The translations under genes and the position numbers were made by a program. A stretch of DNA of 64,000 nt, taken from contig JAGZJZ010000013.1 of NCBI GenBank assembly GCA_018365455.1, forward strand, positions 1-64,000, in the 5' to 3' direction. The notes below the pieces were generated by a model, which did not search any database, was not told where the DNA came from, and saw only the letters and a program-made list of their open reading frames with translations. The number at the start of each line of letters is the position of its first letter. Positions within the stretch are counted from its first letter, which is position 1. Source of the stretch: Clostridiales bacterium (GTDB taxonomy: Bacteria; Bacillota; Clostridia; Lachnospirales; Lachnospiraceae). Below are positions 26,664 through 36,200 of this stretch, one piece after another.

Positions 26664-27677
26664 ATGACACCAAGAGAAAGATTGTATGCAAGGCTGAAAG
26701 GTAATGAAGTTGACAAAATTCCTAATCTGAATATCGTAATGCTGTTTGCCGCCAAATATGCCGGGGTTAAGTATGGGGAATTCTGCAGAGATTACAGAAA
26801 ATTGGTTTTTGCACAGATGAAAACGGCGGAAGATTTTGGACTGGATATACTATCGGTAATGTCAGATCCCAACAGAGAGGTTGCTGACTACGGTGCAGAG
26901 GTTACGTTTGTGGAAGATGATCTGCCGGTTTGCAGAGAAATTCTGGTCAAGGAAGTGGAGGAATTATCTAAAATAAAGAAATGGGACCCGCTGAAATCGG
27001 AAAGGATGCTGGATCGAATAAAAGCAGTGCAATTATTCAGAGAGTTAAAAGGAATGGAATATCCCATTCTGGGATGGGTAGAAGGACCCTTTGCAGAATT
27101 TACGGATCTAACGGGAGTAAGTGATGGGATGCTTATGCTTTTTGACGAGCCGGAAGCAGTGGAAGAAGCTATGGAAATAATTGCGTCACAGGCTCTGGAC
27201 TGTGCAAAAGCGCAGATTGATGCCGGAGCGGATATCATTGGTATGGGGGATGCAGCAGCTTCCCTGGTTAGCAGAGAGATCTTTCAAGAGTTTATTTTTC
27301 CGCTGGAGCAAAAAATAGTGCAGGGCATTCATGAATATGGAGGACTGGTAAAACTACATATCTGTGGAAATACAAACCATATTTTAGAACTAATGATAGA
27401 AACCGGGGCAGACATCATAGATATTGATTACCTGACCGATTATGAAACTGCCATTCATATGGCAGCCGGAAAATGTTCGATCTGCGGAAATTTTGACCCC
27501 ACTTCAGTTCTGCTTCAGGGAAACAGGGGAGATGTCATAGAAGCGGTGAAATCTTGTATAGATCAGGGAGACCGGACATCACTGGTTAGCGCAGGATGCG
27601 AGGTTCCCAAGATGACGCCGGTTGAGAATCTGAAAGCGGTGGAGAGTGTTCTCTGCAGTAAAAGAATAGAGATCTAA
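26664..27677 (+). CDS. MtaA/CmuA-type methyltransferase of the uroporphyrinogen decarboxylase family
   Basis: Predicted cytoplasmic Zn protein of 337 residues. GGAGGT precedes the ATG at 26664. It begins MTPRERLYARLKG, as usual in this group, and carries KLHICGN and SAGCEVPKMTP, the HxC...C zinc site of methylcobamide:CoM-type methyltransferases. It lacks a neighbouring corrinoid protein or substrate methyltransferase. Established: family members move methyl groups from corrinoid proteins; inference: a one-carbon or small-molecule step induced by the ligand of the palindrome-binding repressor. Monocistronic. Confidence 0.8.
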   Translation: MTPRERLYARLKGNEVDKIPNLNIVMLFAAKYAGVKYGEFCRDYRKLVFAQMKTAEDFGLDILSVMSDPNREVADYGAEVTFVEDDLPVCREILVKEVEELSKIKKWDPLKSERMLDRIKAVQLFRELKGMEYPILGWVEGPFAEFTDLTGVSDGMLMLFDEPEAVEEAMEIIASQALDCAKAQIDAGADIIGMGDAAASLVSREIFQEFIFPLEQKIVQGIHEYGGLVKLHICGNTNHILELMIETGADIIDIDYLTDYETAIHMAAGKCSICGNFDPTSVLLQGNRGDVIEAVKSCIDQGDRTSLVSAGCEVPKMTPVENLKAVESVLCSKRIEI

Positions 27678-27682
27678 TGAAA

Positions 27683-27724
27683 AAAGAAGCCCGAAACTAC
27701 AATTTTAGTTTTGGGCTTCTTTTC
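27683..27724. terminator. Bidirectional terminator
   Basis: AAGAAGCCCGAAACT pairs with AGTTTTGGGCTTCTT (one G-T), with A6 on the left and T-rich sequence on the right, so it works in both directions. It serves the UroD-family gene and the convergent AraC gene. Confidence 0.8.
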
Positions 27725-27800
27725 TGTAAAATAAAAGTAGAATTGCCTACAACTATCAGACGAAAGTGCATAGGAACAGATAAAATAATAAGGTAGATTA

Positions 27801-27863
27801 ATAGCAGAAACCGAAGCAGGAAACGATAGCAGCAAACCAAAGCAGGAGCCAATAGCAGGAATC
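27801..27863. repeat. Degenerate 25-26-bp tandem repeat
   Basis: Three ATAGCAG cores at 27801, 27826 and 27852, with AAGCAGGA echoes between them, just past the end of the AraC gene. No protein or known element is recognised. Confidence 0.5.
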
Positions 27864-27868
27864 TGGGA

Positions 27869-28771
27869 CTATTGTAAACTCTTTCGGTAATCGTTAGCAG
27901 TTTTCCCGGTGATTTTTTTAAATGATTTATTGAAAAATCGGTAGTCAGAGTAACCTACCCGGCTGCTGATTTCTGTAATAGAGAGGCTGGAATCCAGAAG
28001 CAGTTCACATGCTTTCTCAATACGGATGTGCTGCAGATATTCTACTATACCGGATCCGGTTGCCTGTTTAAACAGGCTTGACAGGTAGCTTTTACTTAAA
28101 AAGAAGATACCGGAAAGTTCACTGATTGTGATTTTTTGTGAGTAATGATTTTTTAAGTATTCAATGCATTCCGGAATTAGCTGGTGGAGATAGCGGTTTT
28201 CTGTTGTGCCTGCGGGGGTGGTTTTCATTTTATAGAAGCGATGGATTTTCAATAACAGTTCGCATAGGGATAGCTTTAATATTTGGATGTAATTGATTCC
28301 CTCGGTAGTAAATTCCAGATATAGTTTGTCATAGAGCTGTTCGATTTCCGTGCGCATGGCACCCTGAAGGCGAAGATCGGGCGTATATATGATTTCTTCT
28401 GCATAGAGGGATTTGTATAGCATGATGTCTGTAAGCTCTGTCAAAAGTGGAAGGCTTATATTGATATCTGAAATAAACTGGGGAAGAAATGCCAGGTTGT
28501 ATACAACTAGATGCTCTGAATTCGCCCTGTCTGTAGGATAGAAGCAGTGGGCAGTCTGGGAATTTATAATATAGAGCTCTCCTTTGCTTACCGGATAGGT
28601 AATGCCGTTATACAAGTGAAAACCCTTCCCATCGCAGACATAAGCAATTTCAATAAAATCGTGGGTATGTACTTTCAAATCTGAGAATTCGGTATGGTAA
28701 TACTTTTCTATAAAAAAAGAAAGTTCTTTTTTGGGAAAAACAAGCTCCGGAGTAAGATTTGGTATATCCAT
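27869..28771 (-). CDS. AraC-family regulator with N-terminal cupin
   Basis: Transcription activator of 300 residues. The ATG at 28771 follows AAAGG. A cupin-like sensing domain (about 15-150, VHTHDFIEIAYVCDGKGFHLYNG in pieces such as VHTHDFIEIAYV) precedes a C-terminal double helix-turn-helix (about 200-298: ITISELSGIFFLSKSYLSSLF and SITEISSRVGYSDYRFFNKSF, each shown only in part here). It is divergent from the GH106-like glycosidase, with 24-bp direct repeats in between, so it most likely activates that gene in response to a sugar product. Confidence 0.9.
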   Translation of the reverse strand: MDIPNLTPELVFPKKELSFFIEKYYHTEFSDLKVHTHDFIEIAYVCDGKGFHLYNGITYPVSKGELYIINSQTAHCFYPTDRANSEHLVVYNLAFLPQFISDINISLPLLTELTDIMLYKSLYAEEIIYTPDLRLQGAMRTEIEQLYDKLYLEFTTEGINYIQILKLSLCELLLKIHRFYKMKTTPAGTTENRYLHQLIPECIEYLKNHYSQKITISELSGIFFLSKSYLSSLFKQATGSGIVEYLQHIRIEKACELLLDSSLSITEISSRVGYSDYRFFNKSFKKITGKTANDYRKSLQ

Positions 28772-28791
28772 GGTAAATCCTTTCATTATAG

Positions 28792-28843
28792 CAGGTCGTT
28801 TTCATGAGATACCTCATAACAGGTCGTCTTTATAAGATACCTC
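28792..28843. promoter_or_regulatory. Pair of 24-bp direct repeats, AraC-type operator
   Basis: Copies at 28792-28815 and 28820-28843 share CAGGTCGT at the start and AGATACCTC at the end, 28 bases apart. They lie between the divergent AraC and glycosidase genes, directly above a weak glycosidase promoter (TATAAA near 28854-28859, no -35). Direct repeats beside the -35 are the usual AraC-family layout. Confidence 0.75.
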
Positions 28844-28850
28844 TATAGTC

Positions 28851-28878
28851 ATTATATAAACAAACCGCAAATTGTCAA
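28851..28878 (-). promoter_or_regulatory. Strong promoter of the AraC gene
   Basis: Minus-strand TTGACA (28873-28878), 16-bp spacer, TATAAT (28851-28856). The direct repeats lie over its start site, so the regulator could repress itself when bound. Confidence 0.7.
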
Positions 28879-28919
28879 CCGGATATCAACCGGACAGAGG
28901 AACAGGAGGAATCAACACA

Positions 28920-31900
28920 ATGAATTTAGTGAAACGTCAGGAGTTATTTCAGAATCCAACAAGGCAATATCGGGGTAAACCATTTTGGTCATGGAATGGA
29001 AAGCTGGAGGAGCAAGAGCTGCTGCGGCAGATTGACATTATTAAGGAAATGGGATTTGGGGGATATTTTATGCATTCCCGTACAGGGCTTGAGACTGAGT
29101 ATCTGGGGGAAGAGTGGTTTACATTAATCAACAAATGTGCAGAGTATGGCGACCAGAAAGGAATGGAATCCTGGCTGTACGATGAGGACAGGTGGCCATC
29201 AGGCAGTGCCGGAGGAATGGTCACAAGAGAAGAGAAATACCGTGCCATGTTCATGGAGATGCTGTGTATAGGTGAGGAGGAGTTGGAAGAACTACAATGG
29301 GATAAATCTATCGCAGCGGTGTTTGCGTGCAGGTTAAAAGACGGTATTTATTGTGATAAGCGCTTGCTAAAAAAAGGGGAAATTCTCTTAAGCGAAGAAA
29401 CGGCTGTTGTATTCCGGCTGAGATACTCAGCGTGTAATGATAACTACAATGGTTACTGCTATCTGGATACTATGAACAAAGAGGCGGTGCAGCGCTACAT
29501 TGAAGTTACACACGAAAAATACAATGAAAAAAGCGGTGATAAATTCGGAGTAAAAATCCAGGGCATCTTTACGGATGAACCCCATCGCGGAGGCTGTTTT
29601 ACCGACTTTGCAGAAGGGGAAGTCAATGCGGCACCATATACACCGGGGATGTTTGATGAATTTGAAATACGATTTGGATATAGTCTCCTGGATAATCTGC
29701 CGGAACTATTTTTACGAAAACAACCAGGAGAGCTTTCGAAAGTCAAACGAGACTACTTTGAATTGTGTCAGCAGCTTTTTCTGGAAAACTTTGCAATACC
29801 TGTATACAGATGGTGTAAGGAACATAACTTGATTTTTACCGGCCACGTCCTGCATGAGGACTCTCTTTGTGCTCAATCTGTCATGCAGGGGTCTTTGATG
29901 CGCTTTTATGAATATATGGAATATCCCGGCATTGATCTTCTGGCAGAGCACACACAGTGTTACTGGGTGGCAAAGCAGATTGATTCAGTGGCAAGACAGC
30001 TGGAAAAAGAATGGGTATTGTCTGAGCTGTACGGATGTACAGGATGGCAGACCAACTTTCAGTCTTATAAGAATATTGGGGACTGGCAGGTGCTTTTTGG
30101 TATCAACCTGAGATGTCCGCACCTTTCTTGGTATACGATGAAGGGAGAGGCAAAGCGGGATTATCCGGCAAGCATTTTCCATCAATCCTCCTGGTATACA
30201 GATTATCATTATGTGGAAGATTATTATTCCAGAATACATGCGGTTTTACATGACGGGAAGCCGGAATGCAGGCTGCTGGTGATCAATCCTATAGAAAGTG
30301 TGTGGGCGCGGGCATACAGCGGGGCGTTTAATGGTCTGAGTGCAGCAGATACACAGATAGAGCGGCTGGAAAGACAATATGCGGAAGTTTTCCATGCCTT
30401 AACGGATAACCGGATTGACTTTGACTACGGTGAAGAAGATATTATGGCACGCCATGGACGTGTGGAAAATGGCATTCTGTATGTGGGAGCCTGTGCTTAT
30501 ACTAAAGTTTTGGCAGCCGGTGCAGATACCCTGCGGGGAACTACCGTGGAACTTTTAAAAGAGCTGGTAAGGCAAGGAGGTAGCGTGATTTTTGCGGGCG
30601 AAATTCCAGCATATATGGATGCAGAGGAATCAGAAGAAATAAAACGGCTGGCTGAAGAGGCGGTTATCATTCCTTATGAACAGAGCGCAATTGCGGATGC
30701 CTGCAGAAATGGTCAGGAGATAGAGGTTCGTTCCCAGGGGAGTCATATGATTTACGCGAGGAGCATGATAGTTGAGGGCGGTAGGGTTGTTATGTTGTTG
30801 AATACCGATAGAATGAATGGATATGACAATGTTACCGTAAACCTTGGCAGCGGTGCTTATGCAGAACTGTGGAATGCTCGTGACGGCAAAATTACAAAGC
30901 CCTTATATAAGAAAACGGATGGATGTATAGAAATGACAATCAATCTGGAGGCTGGGGGAGAACGGCTCTATCTGATTCCCGATACCCTGCGGGATCTGCC
31001 TGACGGGGAGGACTGGAATGGCACAAAAGAGATTCCCCTTCCGGAAGCCTTTACTTATACGCTCAGTGAGAAAAATATCTGCGTACTGGATATGGTTGCC
31101 GTACAGAATGAAGCTGGGATTAAATTACCGCAGCAGGAAGTACTGAAAGCAGACCGTGCACTGCGGGATTACTATCAGATTCCCTATCGTGGAGGTGAAA
31201 TGCTTCAGCCATGGTATGAAGTGAAATTCAGAGGAGGGGATAAAGAACTTCTGACACAGCTTACCGCTGAGTATAGCGTGGAGATTTCGGCACTTCCCAC
31301 GGGCGTTCAGCTTGTGGTGGAGGATTTAGAGCATATTTGCGGGTTAACTGTAAATGGAAAGGTCGTTCTGGCAGTCAGTAAGGGAAAGTGGATTGATATT
31401 TGTTTTGACAGGATTCCCATACCGGATGAAGTATGGAAAGAAGGGCACAATACCGTATCGCTGATTATGGATTATTATAAGACCTGCGGACTGGAGTCTG
31501 TTTACCTGACCGGAAGCTTTGGAGTGGAGTTTAATGACGGCAGGCCAACGCTGGGACAGCTGCCCCAGAAACTGTCCATCGGAGATATATCAACCCAGGG
31601 ACTTCCTTTTTATTCAGGCAGCGTGATTTATCATGTGGATGGATGTAAAGATAAAAAGGTAAGTGTGAGTGTGGAACAATTCGGCGGGGCGCTGGTGAAA
31701 CTCATCGGTAAAGAAGAGATGATACTTGCGTTTCAGCCTCATAGTGCCGTGGTGGAAGATCTGCGTGGGATTCAGGTGGTGCTCACCAGACGGAACACCT
31801 TTGGACCGTTTCATCAGATTCCAAAAGTGGCTTATGCTTACGGACCAGCCAATTTCCTGACCGAAGGAAAAGAGTGGCAGGACGACTACGTGCTTTATGA

Positions 31901-31937
31901 GCAGGGCTTATTGACAAAACCGGTTATACGCAATTAG
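28920..31937 (+). CDS. GH106-like (alpha-L-rhamnosidase-type) glycoside hydrolase
   Basis: Cytoplasmic glycosidase of 1005 residues without a signal peptide. GGAGG lies 10 bases before the ATG at 28920. The start PFWSWNGKLEEQELLRQI, GFGGYFMHSRTGLETEYLG and WLYDEDRWPSGSAGG matches the GH106/Glyco_hydro_106 pattern as I recall it. GIFTDEPHRG and WVLSELYGCTGW are candidate catalytic regions. The C-terminal 250 residues look like galactose-binding beta-sandwich domains (VVEDLEHICGLTVNGK). The exact CAZy family is uncertain; a related unclassified clan is possible. Controlled by the divergent AraC gene. The 132 bp to 32070 hold no clear feature. Confidence 0.75.
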   Translation: MNLVKRQELFQNPTRQYRGKPFWSWNGKLEEQELLRQIDIIKEMGFGGYFMHSRTGLETEYLGEEWFTLINKCAEYGDQKGMESWLYDEDRWPSGSAGGMVTREEKYRAMFMEMLCIGEEELEELQWDKSIAAVFACRLKDGIYCDKRLLKKGEILLSEETAVVFRLRYSACNDNYNGYCYLDTMNKEAVQRYIEVTHEKYNEKSGDKFGVKIQGIFTDEPHRGGCFTDFAEGEVNAAPYTPGMFDEFEIRFGYSLLDNLPELFLRKQPGELSKVKRDYFELCQQLFLENFAIPVYRWCKEHNLIFTGHVLHEDSLCAQSVMQGSLMRFYEYMEYPGIDLLAEHTQCYWVAKQIDSVARQLEKEWVLSELYGCTGWQTNFQSYKNIGDWQVLFGINLRCPHLSWYTMKGEAKRDYPASIFHQSSWYTDYHYVEDYYSRIHAVLHDGKPECRLLVINPIESVWARAYSGAFNGLSAADTQIERLERQYAEVFHALTDNRIDFDYGEEDIMARHGRVENGILYVGACAYTKVLAAGADTLRGTTVELLKELVRQGGSVIFAGEIPAYMDAEESEEIKRLAEEAVIIPYEQSAIADACRNGQEIEVRSQGSHMIYARSMIVEGGRVVMLLNTDRMNGYDNVTVNLGSGAYAELWNARDGKITKPLYKKTDGCIEMTINLEAGGERLYLIPDTLRDLPDGEDWNGTKEIPLPEAFTYTLSEKNICVLDMVAVQNEAGIKLPQQEVLKADRALRDYYQIPYRGGEMLQPWYEVKFRGGDKELLTQLTAEYSVEISALPTGVQLVVEDLEHICGLTVNGKVVLAVSKGKWIDICFDRIPIPDEVWKEGHNTVSLIMDYYKTCGLESVYLTGSFGVEFNDGRPTLGQLPQKLSIGDISTQGLPFYSGSVIYHVDGCKDKKVSVSVEQFGGALVKLIGKEEMILAFQPHSAVVEDLRGIQVVLTRRNTFGPFHQIPKVAYAYGPANFLTEGKEWQDDYVLYEQGLLTKPVIRN

Positions 31938-32069
31938 AAAGTAACAAATTTAAGTGTAAGATCGCTGTTGATGCTGCCTCTTTTCTATATATCGGGGAAT
32001 TTTCCACGCCAAGTGGGCGGTGGGTGTGCATATTTAGGCAATCAATTTCCAGACACGCTCTGATATAGC

Positions 32070-34280
32070 CTAATGAATATCCTGTTTTCGAAAGCTGGAT
32101 GGTGTAAATCCAGTTTCCTGTTTGAACTTACGGCGAAAACTGGAGGTGTTCACATACCCCACTGAGATACTGATATCATCAATGGACATATCGGTATCCA
32201 TCAGCAGCTCTTTTGCTTTTTCCAGGCGGATTTTCCATAAATAATCAGAGAAATTTTGGTCGAACTTTTTCTTAAACAGATAACTTATATAAGCAATACT
32301 TACATGAAAGGTATCAGCCAGCGTGGAGATGGAGAAGTCGGGTGAAGCATAATTATCATGTATGATCTGCCTGATCTGTGTGGTATGTATAGCTGCATTT
32401 TCATGCTCTGTTTCAAAGGTTTTCAGAAGCTTTTCCAAGCTCCCTGCAATCTCCAGGCTTTTTTCCTGATAGGGGCAGCTGCGGCACAAATATAAAGTTT
32501 CAAAATACAGATCACTGAATGTCTTGAATTTGATGCTCATACGGTTCATGCTATTGATAATGATGGTTAGAATATCGATCAAAACGCACCTTACAAAGAA
32601 GTCCGGGAATGCATTTCCGTGATCAGCGGCTTTGTCAATCAGAGACAGGAGTTCTGTGATCTGCAGCCGTGCATTGGGGAAATCCTGAACATTTAAACAG
32701 CTGCTCAGATTGTCCAGCAGTTTATAAGGGTAGGAAAGGCTGGTTCCCGGCGGAAGTGAGGCCTGGATTTCCGGATAGGAAATAACCTGGGACTGTGACC
32801 AGTAGCTGCTTGCACGAACTGCATTTTCGTATAAGGAGGGGATTTCCAGCGGCGATGTGGTGCTGTTGCTGAGGGCAGCCATGCACCCCGTTTCATCATA
32901 AAGGTCGGATAGGAGCAGCAGGAGAACCTCATCCTTGTTTTTTTCAATTCCGGTATAATTTACTAAAAATGCAGCAGAGTCCTTGTCTGCTTCAAGCATC
33001 GCGCAGGAATTATGACCGGGCAGTGCATCCTCTAAAAACGCCAGATATTCATTCCATAAAACCGATTTTCTGGGGATGGAGGAGGATACTTTGATTACAA
33101 AAATATGGTTGTCCGGCTCCATACTGAAAAACTGATCTATATCGGGAAAATGATCCAGATCAGAGTGGTCATTATTGGTAACAATAGAATCCAGAATGGA
33201 CTTCTGCATGGAAAGACGGTACTTATCAATTCGGTTCTGCAGCTCTTCATTTTCGGACAGTGCAGTAGTAAAAGCGCTGTCCAGCTGCTCCACATAGCCT
33301 TGGTTGGGCTGCAGCGTATGCACCATCTTGGTGGTGAGCTTATGAAGCGGCCAATAAGTAACGCGCATTGCCCAAAGAATCAAAATCATTCCCAGTAAAG
33401 CCAGAAACAGCAGGACAATATAGGTATTTCGAAATGCAATATTGACTTGATTCAGGATTGCCGCGTTTGAAAAAAGTGCAAGGATAGAAAATCCGCTGTT
33501 CATCTGTTTGGAGATAAAAAGGGATTCCTCCCGGTTTAACGACACGCCATTGGATAGTTTATCGGGATCTGACAGATAGGGCAGAATCTCGCCTGAGTTG
33601 CTGCCGGACACAATCTGACCTTCGGGCGTGGTAAGGCAGATGGAAGTAATTCCGGTAGAGATATCGGTTGCCATAATATTTTCCAGTTCTTTGGTGCTGA
33701 TGATATAAAAAAGAGAATAATTCTCAGCCCCATTATTACTGGGGAGATAAATCAAAAGCTCAGAGGTATCATCGCTCAGATATATTAACTGACCGGAAAT
33801 GGCATCCATATATGCATTTAAATCAAAGAGCAGGTAATGTGAACCGGTATAAATCCGGTATGTTCCATCCTGCTTACATACATATTTACCGGAGGAGAGG
33901 ATGGAATCACTTTGCAGGTCCGCATATACAATTGTGTTAATAAAGCTGTTACTCACAGCATAGTTATTCAGTTGTTTCGCCGCCTGATAACGGTACCAGT
34001 TTTCATTTTTGTAACGGGAGAGAATTAGATTGATATCTTTAGTAAGCATAGACTGTATTTGATCAATATCCGACAGCCCTTTTTCAAATTGTTCCTGAAT
34101 GTGAGCGATACGCCTTTCGGTCTGTTTACTTAAGTCTTTAAAATAAATATTTTTTAACTGTGAACGAACGGCAAAGAAAAAGCCAAAAAATAAAATACTT
34201 AAAATGATAAAATATGATAAGAAATATTTTATCAGTGTAGTATTTTTTCTGCCAAATGTAAGTTTTTTAAGATGTTTCAT
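32070..34280 (-). CDS. Membrane AraC-family sensor-regulator (YesN-like one-component)
   Basis: Sensor and regulator in one chain, 736 residues. The ATG at 34280 follows GGAG. Helices near 15-37 and 285-307 frame a dCache-like outside domain; a linker follows, and the C-terminal AraC double helix-turn-helix (about 635-736) contains FSISTLADTFHVSIAYISYLF in part, SIDDISISVGYVNTSSFRRKF in part and TGFTPSSFRKQ. Such proteins sense an outside sugar and bind DNA at the membrane. Divergent from GH1; the GH1 and downstream importer promoters share an element that is its likely target. Confidence 0.87.
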   Translation of the reverse strand: MKHLKKLTFGRKNTTLIKYFLSYFIILSILFFGFFFAVRSQLKNIYFKDLSKQTERRIAHIQEQFEKGLSDIDQIQSMLTKDINLILSRYKNENWYRYQAAKQLNNYAVSNSFINTIVYADLQSDSILSSGKYVCKQDGTYRIYTGSHYLLFDLNAYMDAISGQLIYLSDDTSELLIYLPSNNGAENYSLFYIISTKELENIMATDISTGITSICLTTPEGQIVSGSNSGEILPYLSDPDKLSNGVSLNREESLFISKQMNSGFSILALFSNAAILNQVNIAFRNTYIVLLFLALLGMILILWAMRVTYWPLHKLTTKMVHTLQPNQGYVEQLDSAFTTALSENEELQNRIDKYRLSMQKSILDSIVTNNDHSDLDHFPDIDQFFSMEPDNHIFVIKVSSSIPRKSVLWNEYLAFLEDALPGHNSCAMLEADKDSAAFLVNYTGIEKNKDEVLLLLLSDLYDETGCMAALSNSTTSPLEIPSLYENAVRASSYWSQSQVISYPEIQASLPPGTSLSYPYKLLDNLSSCLNVQDFPNARLQITELLSLIDKAADHGNAFPDFFVRCVLIDILTIIINSMNRMSIKFKTFSDLYFETLYLCRSCPYQEKSLEIAGSLEKLLKTFETEHENAAIHTTQIRQIIHDNYASPDFSISTLADTFHVSIAYISYLFKKKFDQNFSDYLWKIRLEKAKELLMDTDMSIDDISISVGYVNTSSFRRKFKQETGFTPSSFRKQDIH

Positions 34281-34400
34281 AGGGTCTCCTTTGAACAAGA
34301 GCGTGTTTTATTTAGAAAGACATTATATTTAACATAATATAACAATTCTGAATCTTTGGCAACATCTAAACTAGTATTAGCGGTATTTTATATCCGTACA

Positions 34401-34462
34401 ATATTTAAGCAGATTTCTACAAATCTTGTTTCTTGTTATTTGATAAGAGATCTATCTATAAT
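34401..34462 (+). promoter_or_regulatory. GH1 promoter with shared two-part element
   Basis: ATATTTAAGC (34401-34410), 10 bases, AAATCTTGTTTCTTGTT (34421-34437), then TATAAT (34457-34462). TTGTTA (34433-34438) acts as -35 with an 18-bp spacer. The same layout occurs at 36074-36134. Confidence 0.72.
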
Positions 34463-34550
34463 GAGTCAGAACGTGTTTAAAAATGGATTTGCTGAATTTT
34501 CGAACAGTTCCGTAACATGGAAACAAACAAAGAAAGATAAGGAGACTACA

Positions 34551-35900
34551 ATGAATTTTTCAGAGAATTTTATTTTTGGAACAGCAACCAGTGCAGCCCA
34601 GGTGGAAGGGGCGGCGTCTGAAGATGGAAGAGGGAAGTCTATCTGGGATGTGTTTGCCAGGACTCCCGGCAACATAGCGGATGGATCGACCCCGGATACC
34701 GCCTGCAATCTGTATCATACTTATGAAGACGACTTTGAGCTTGCAGAAAGACTAAACATACAGTCTTACCGGTTTTCCTTTTCCTGGTCCCGGATTTTAC
34801 CGGAGGGGAAGGGAAGTGTGAATCAAAAGGGACTTGATTTTTACAAACGCATGGTAGATGGGATGTACAGACATGGATTAATGCCCAATGCCACCTTGTA
34901 TCATTGGGACCTGCCCTATGAACTGGAAAAAGAGGGGGGCTGGTTAAACAGAGATATCGTGAACTGGTATGGTGAGTATGCATCGCTGCTGTTTCGTGAG
35001 TTTAAGGATGTGATTCCGATGTGGGCAACAATTAATGAGCCAATTGCCACTTATGTTGGATATGGTTTGGGAGGCTTTGCACCAGGACGTAAGGGAGAAG
35101 ATCTGGGGCGCCAGGCAAATCATCATATTCTGATGGCACACGGCGAGGGGGTTAAGCGTTTCCGCCAGGAACAGGCAAAAGACAGCCAGATAGGAATTGT
35201 AGTGGATATGTGGCACCATCATCCGCTTCGCAGAGAGAACCCGCAGGATTGTAAAATGGCAGAATTAGAAAATGAAAAAGCATACCGCTCTTATCTAAAT
35301 CCCATTTTCAGGGGGTGTTATACCCGGGAACTGCTTCAATATATGGAGGAGACCAACAGTACGCCCATCATGAAAGCACAGGATATGGAGCTGATTCATC
35401 AGCCGCTGGATTATTTTGGATTGAACTGTTATAACAGGGTAGTGGATTGCGCAGAGCCGGATCTACTGAAGTGTGACAGAAAGGAAAAAAACAAAGGCGG
35501 CAACTACATGGACAATGGAAGTGAATACTATCCAAAGGCAGTCTATGATGCAATCAATATTTTAGAGAAGGACTATAAAATTGGAATACCGATTTATATT
35601 ACAGAGAATGGTACTTATAACTGTGAAGAAGAGATTCAGCCGGATGGAAGCATTCATGATACGCAGCGTATCCGCTATATCGAAGGCTTTCTGAAGTGGA
35701 TTCACAAAGCGATTGAGGAAGGCGCCGATGTGAGAGGATATTATGCCTGGAGTCTGCTGGACAACTGGGAGTGGAGCGCAGGATACACTTACCGTTTTGG
35801 TCTGGTGCACACGGATTTTGCTGCACAGAAGCGCATTTTAAAGGACAGTGCACTTTGGTATAGAGATGTCATAGCGGCAAGAGGGCTGGATATTATATAG
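34551..35900 (+). CDS. GH1 beta-glucosidase/6-phospho-beta-glucosidase family
   Basis: Cytoplasmic GH1 enzyme of 449 residues; AAGGAG precedes the ATG at 34551, so the 65 in-frame codons above it are not used. Motifs: FIFGTATSAAQVEG, YHWDLP, acid/base E163 in ATINEP and nucleophile E352 in YITENGTY, plus SLLDNWEWSAGY. The neighbouring importer is an ABC system rather than a PTS, which favours hydrolysis of unphosphorylated beta-glucosides. Induced together with that importer through the shared element. Confidence 0.93.
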   Translation: MNFSENFIFGTATSAAQVEGAASEDGRGKSIWDVFARTPGNIADGSTPDTACNLYHTYEDDFELAERLNIQSYRFSFSWSRILPEGKGSVNQKGLDFYKRMVDGMYRHGLMPNATLYHWDLPYELEKEGGWLNRDIVNWYGEYASLLFREFKDVIPMWATINEPIATYVGYGLGGFAPGRKGEDLGRQANHHILMAHGEGVKRFRQEQAKDSQIGIVVDMWHHHPLRRENPQDCKMAELENEKAYRSYLNPIFRGCYTRELLQYMEETNSTPIMKAQDMELIHQPLDYFGLNCYNRVVDCAEPDLLKCDRKEKNKGGNYMDNGSEYYPKAVYDAINILEKDYKIGIPIYITENGTYNCEEEIQPDGSIHDTQRIRYIEGFLKWIHKAIEEGADVRGYYAWSLLDNWEWSAGYTYRFGLVHTDFAAQKRILKDSALWYRDVIAARGLDII

Positions 35901-35984
35901 AATGTTTAAGAAAGGCGATGAAGCATACAGGTGAAGATATCAGAAAAAAGTGGATACATGCAGGTATAAGGTAACAAACAGGGT

Positions 35985-36023
35985 ACAATATTCAACGGTT
36001 TTTGGTTGAATATTGTGCTTTTT
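35985..36023 (+). terminator. Terminator after GH1
   Basis: ACAATATTCAAC and its exact reverse complement around an 8-base loop, followed by GCTTTTTTT. Confidence 0.85.
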
Positions 36024-36039
36024 TTATGAAATCAAGCCT

Positions 36040-36062
36040 TTTTGGTGCTTCAGACACCAAAA
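36040..36062. repeat. Small inverted repeat before the importer promoter
   Basis: TTTTGGTG-N7-CACCAAAA. It lies between the terminator and the importer promoter, so it could be an extra operator or a second weak hairpin. Confidence 0.45.
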
Positions 36063-36073
36063 TTGTGGATGCA

Positions 36074-36134
36074 ATAATTAAGCGATATAGCAAAAATCTT
36101 GTCTCTTGTTCCCCGGTATGTGTACACCTATAAT
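36074..36134 (+). promoter_or_regulatory. Importer promoter with shared two-part element
   Basis: ATAATTAAGC (36074-36083), 10 bases, AAATCTTGTCTCTTGTT (36094-36110), then TATAAT (36129-36134). TTGTTC (36106-36111) is the -35 with a 17-bp spacer. Same arrangement as upstream of GH1. Confidence 0.75.
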
Positions 36135-36200
36135 GAATACAGAGTTTATCGAGAGAGGCGCCTCAAAGAGAACGAAAATTAAAACAGGAGGTATTTATTT

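Noticed and set aside
27801..27863. CRISPR-like array
   Set aside because: Repeats are degenerate, too few and have no constant repeat or spacer.
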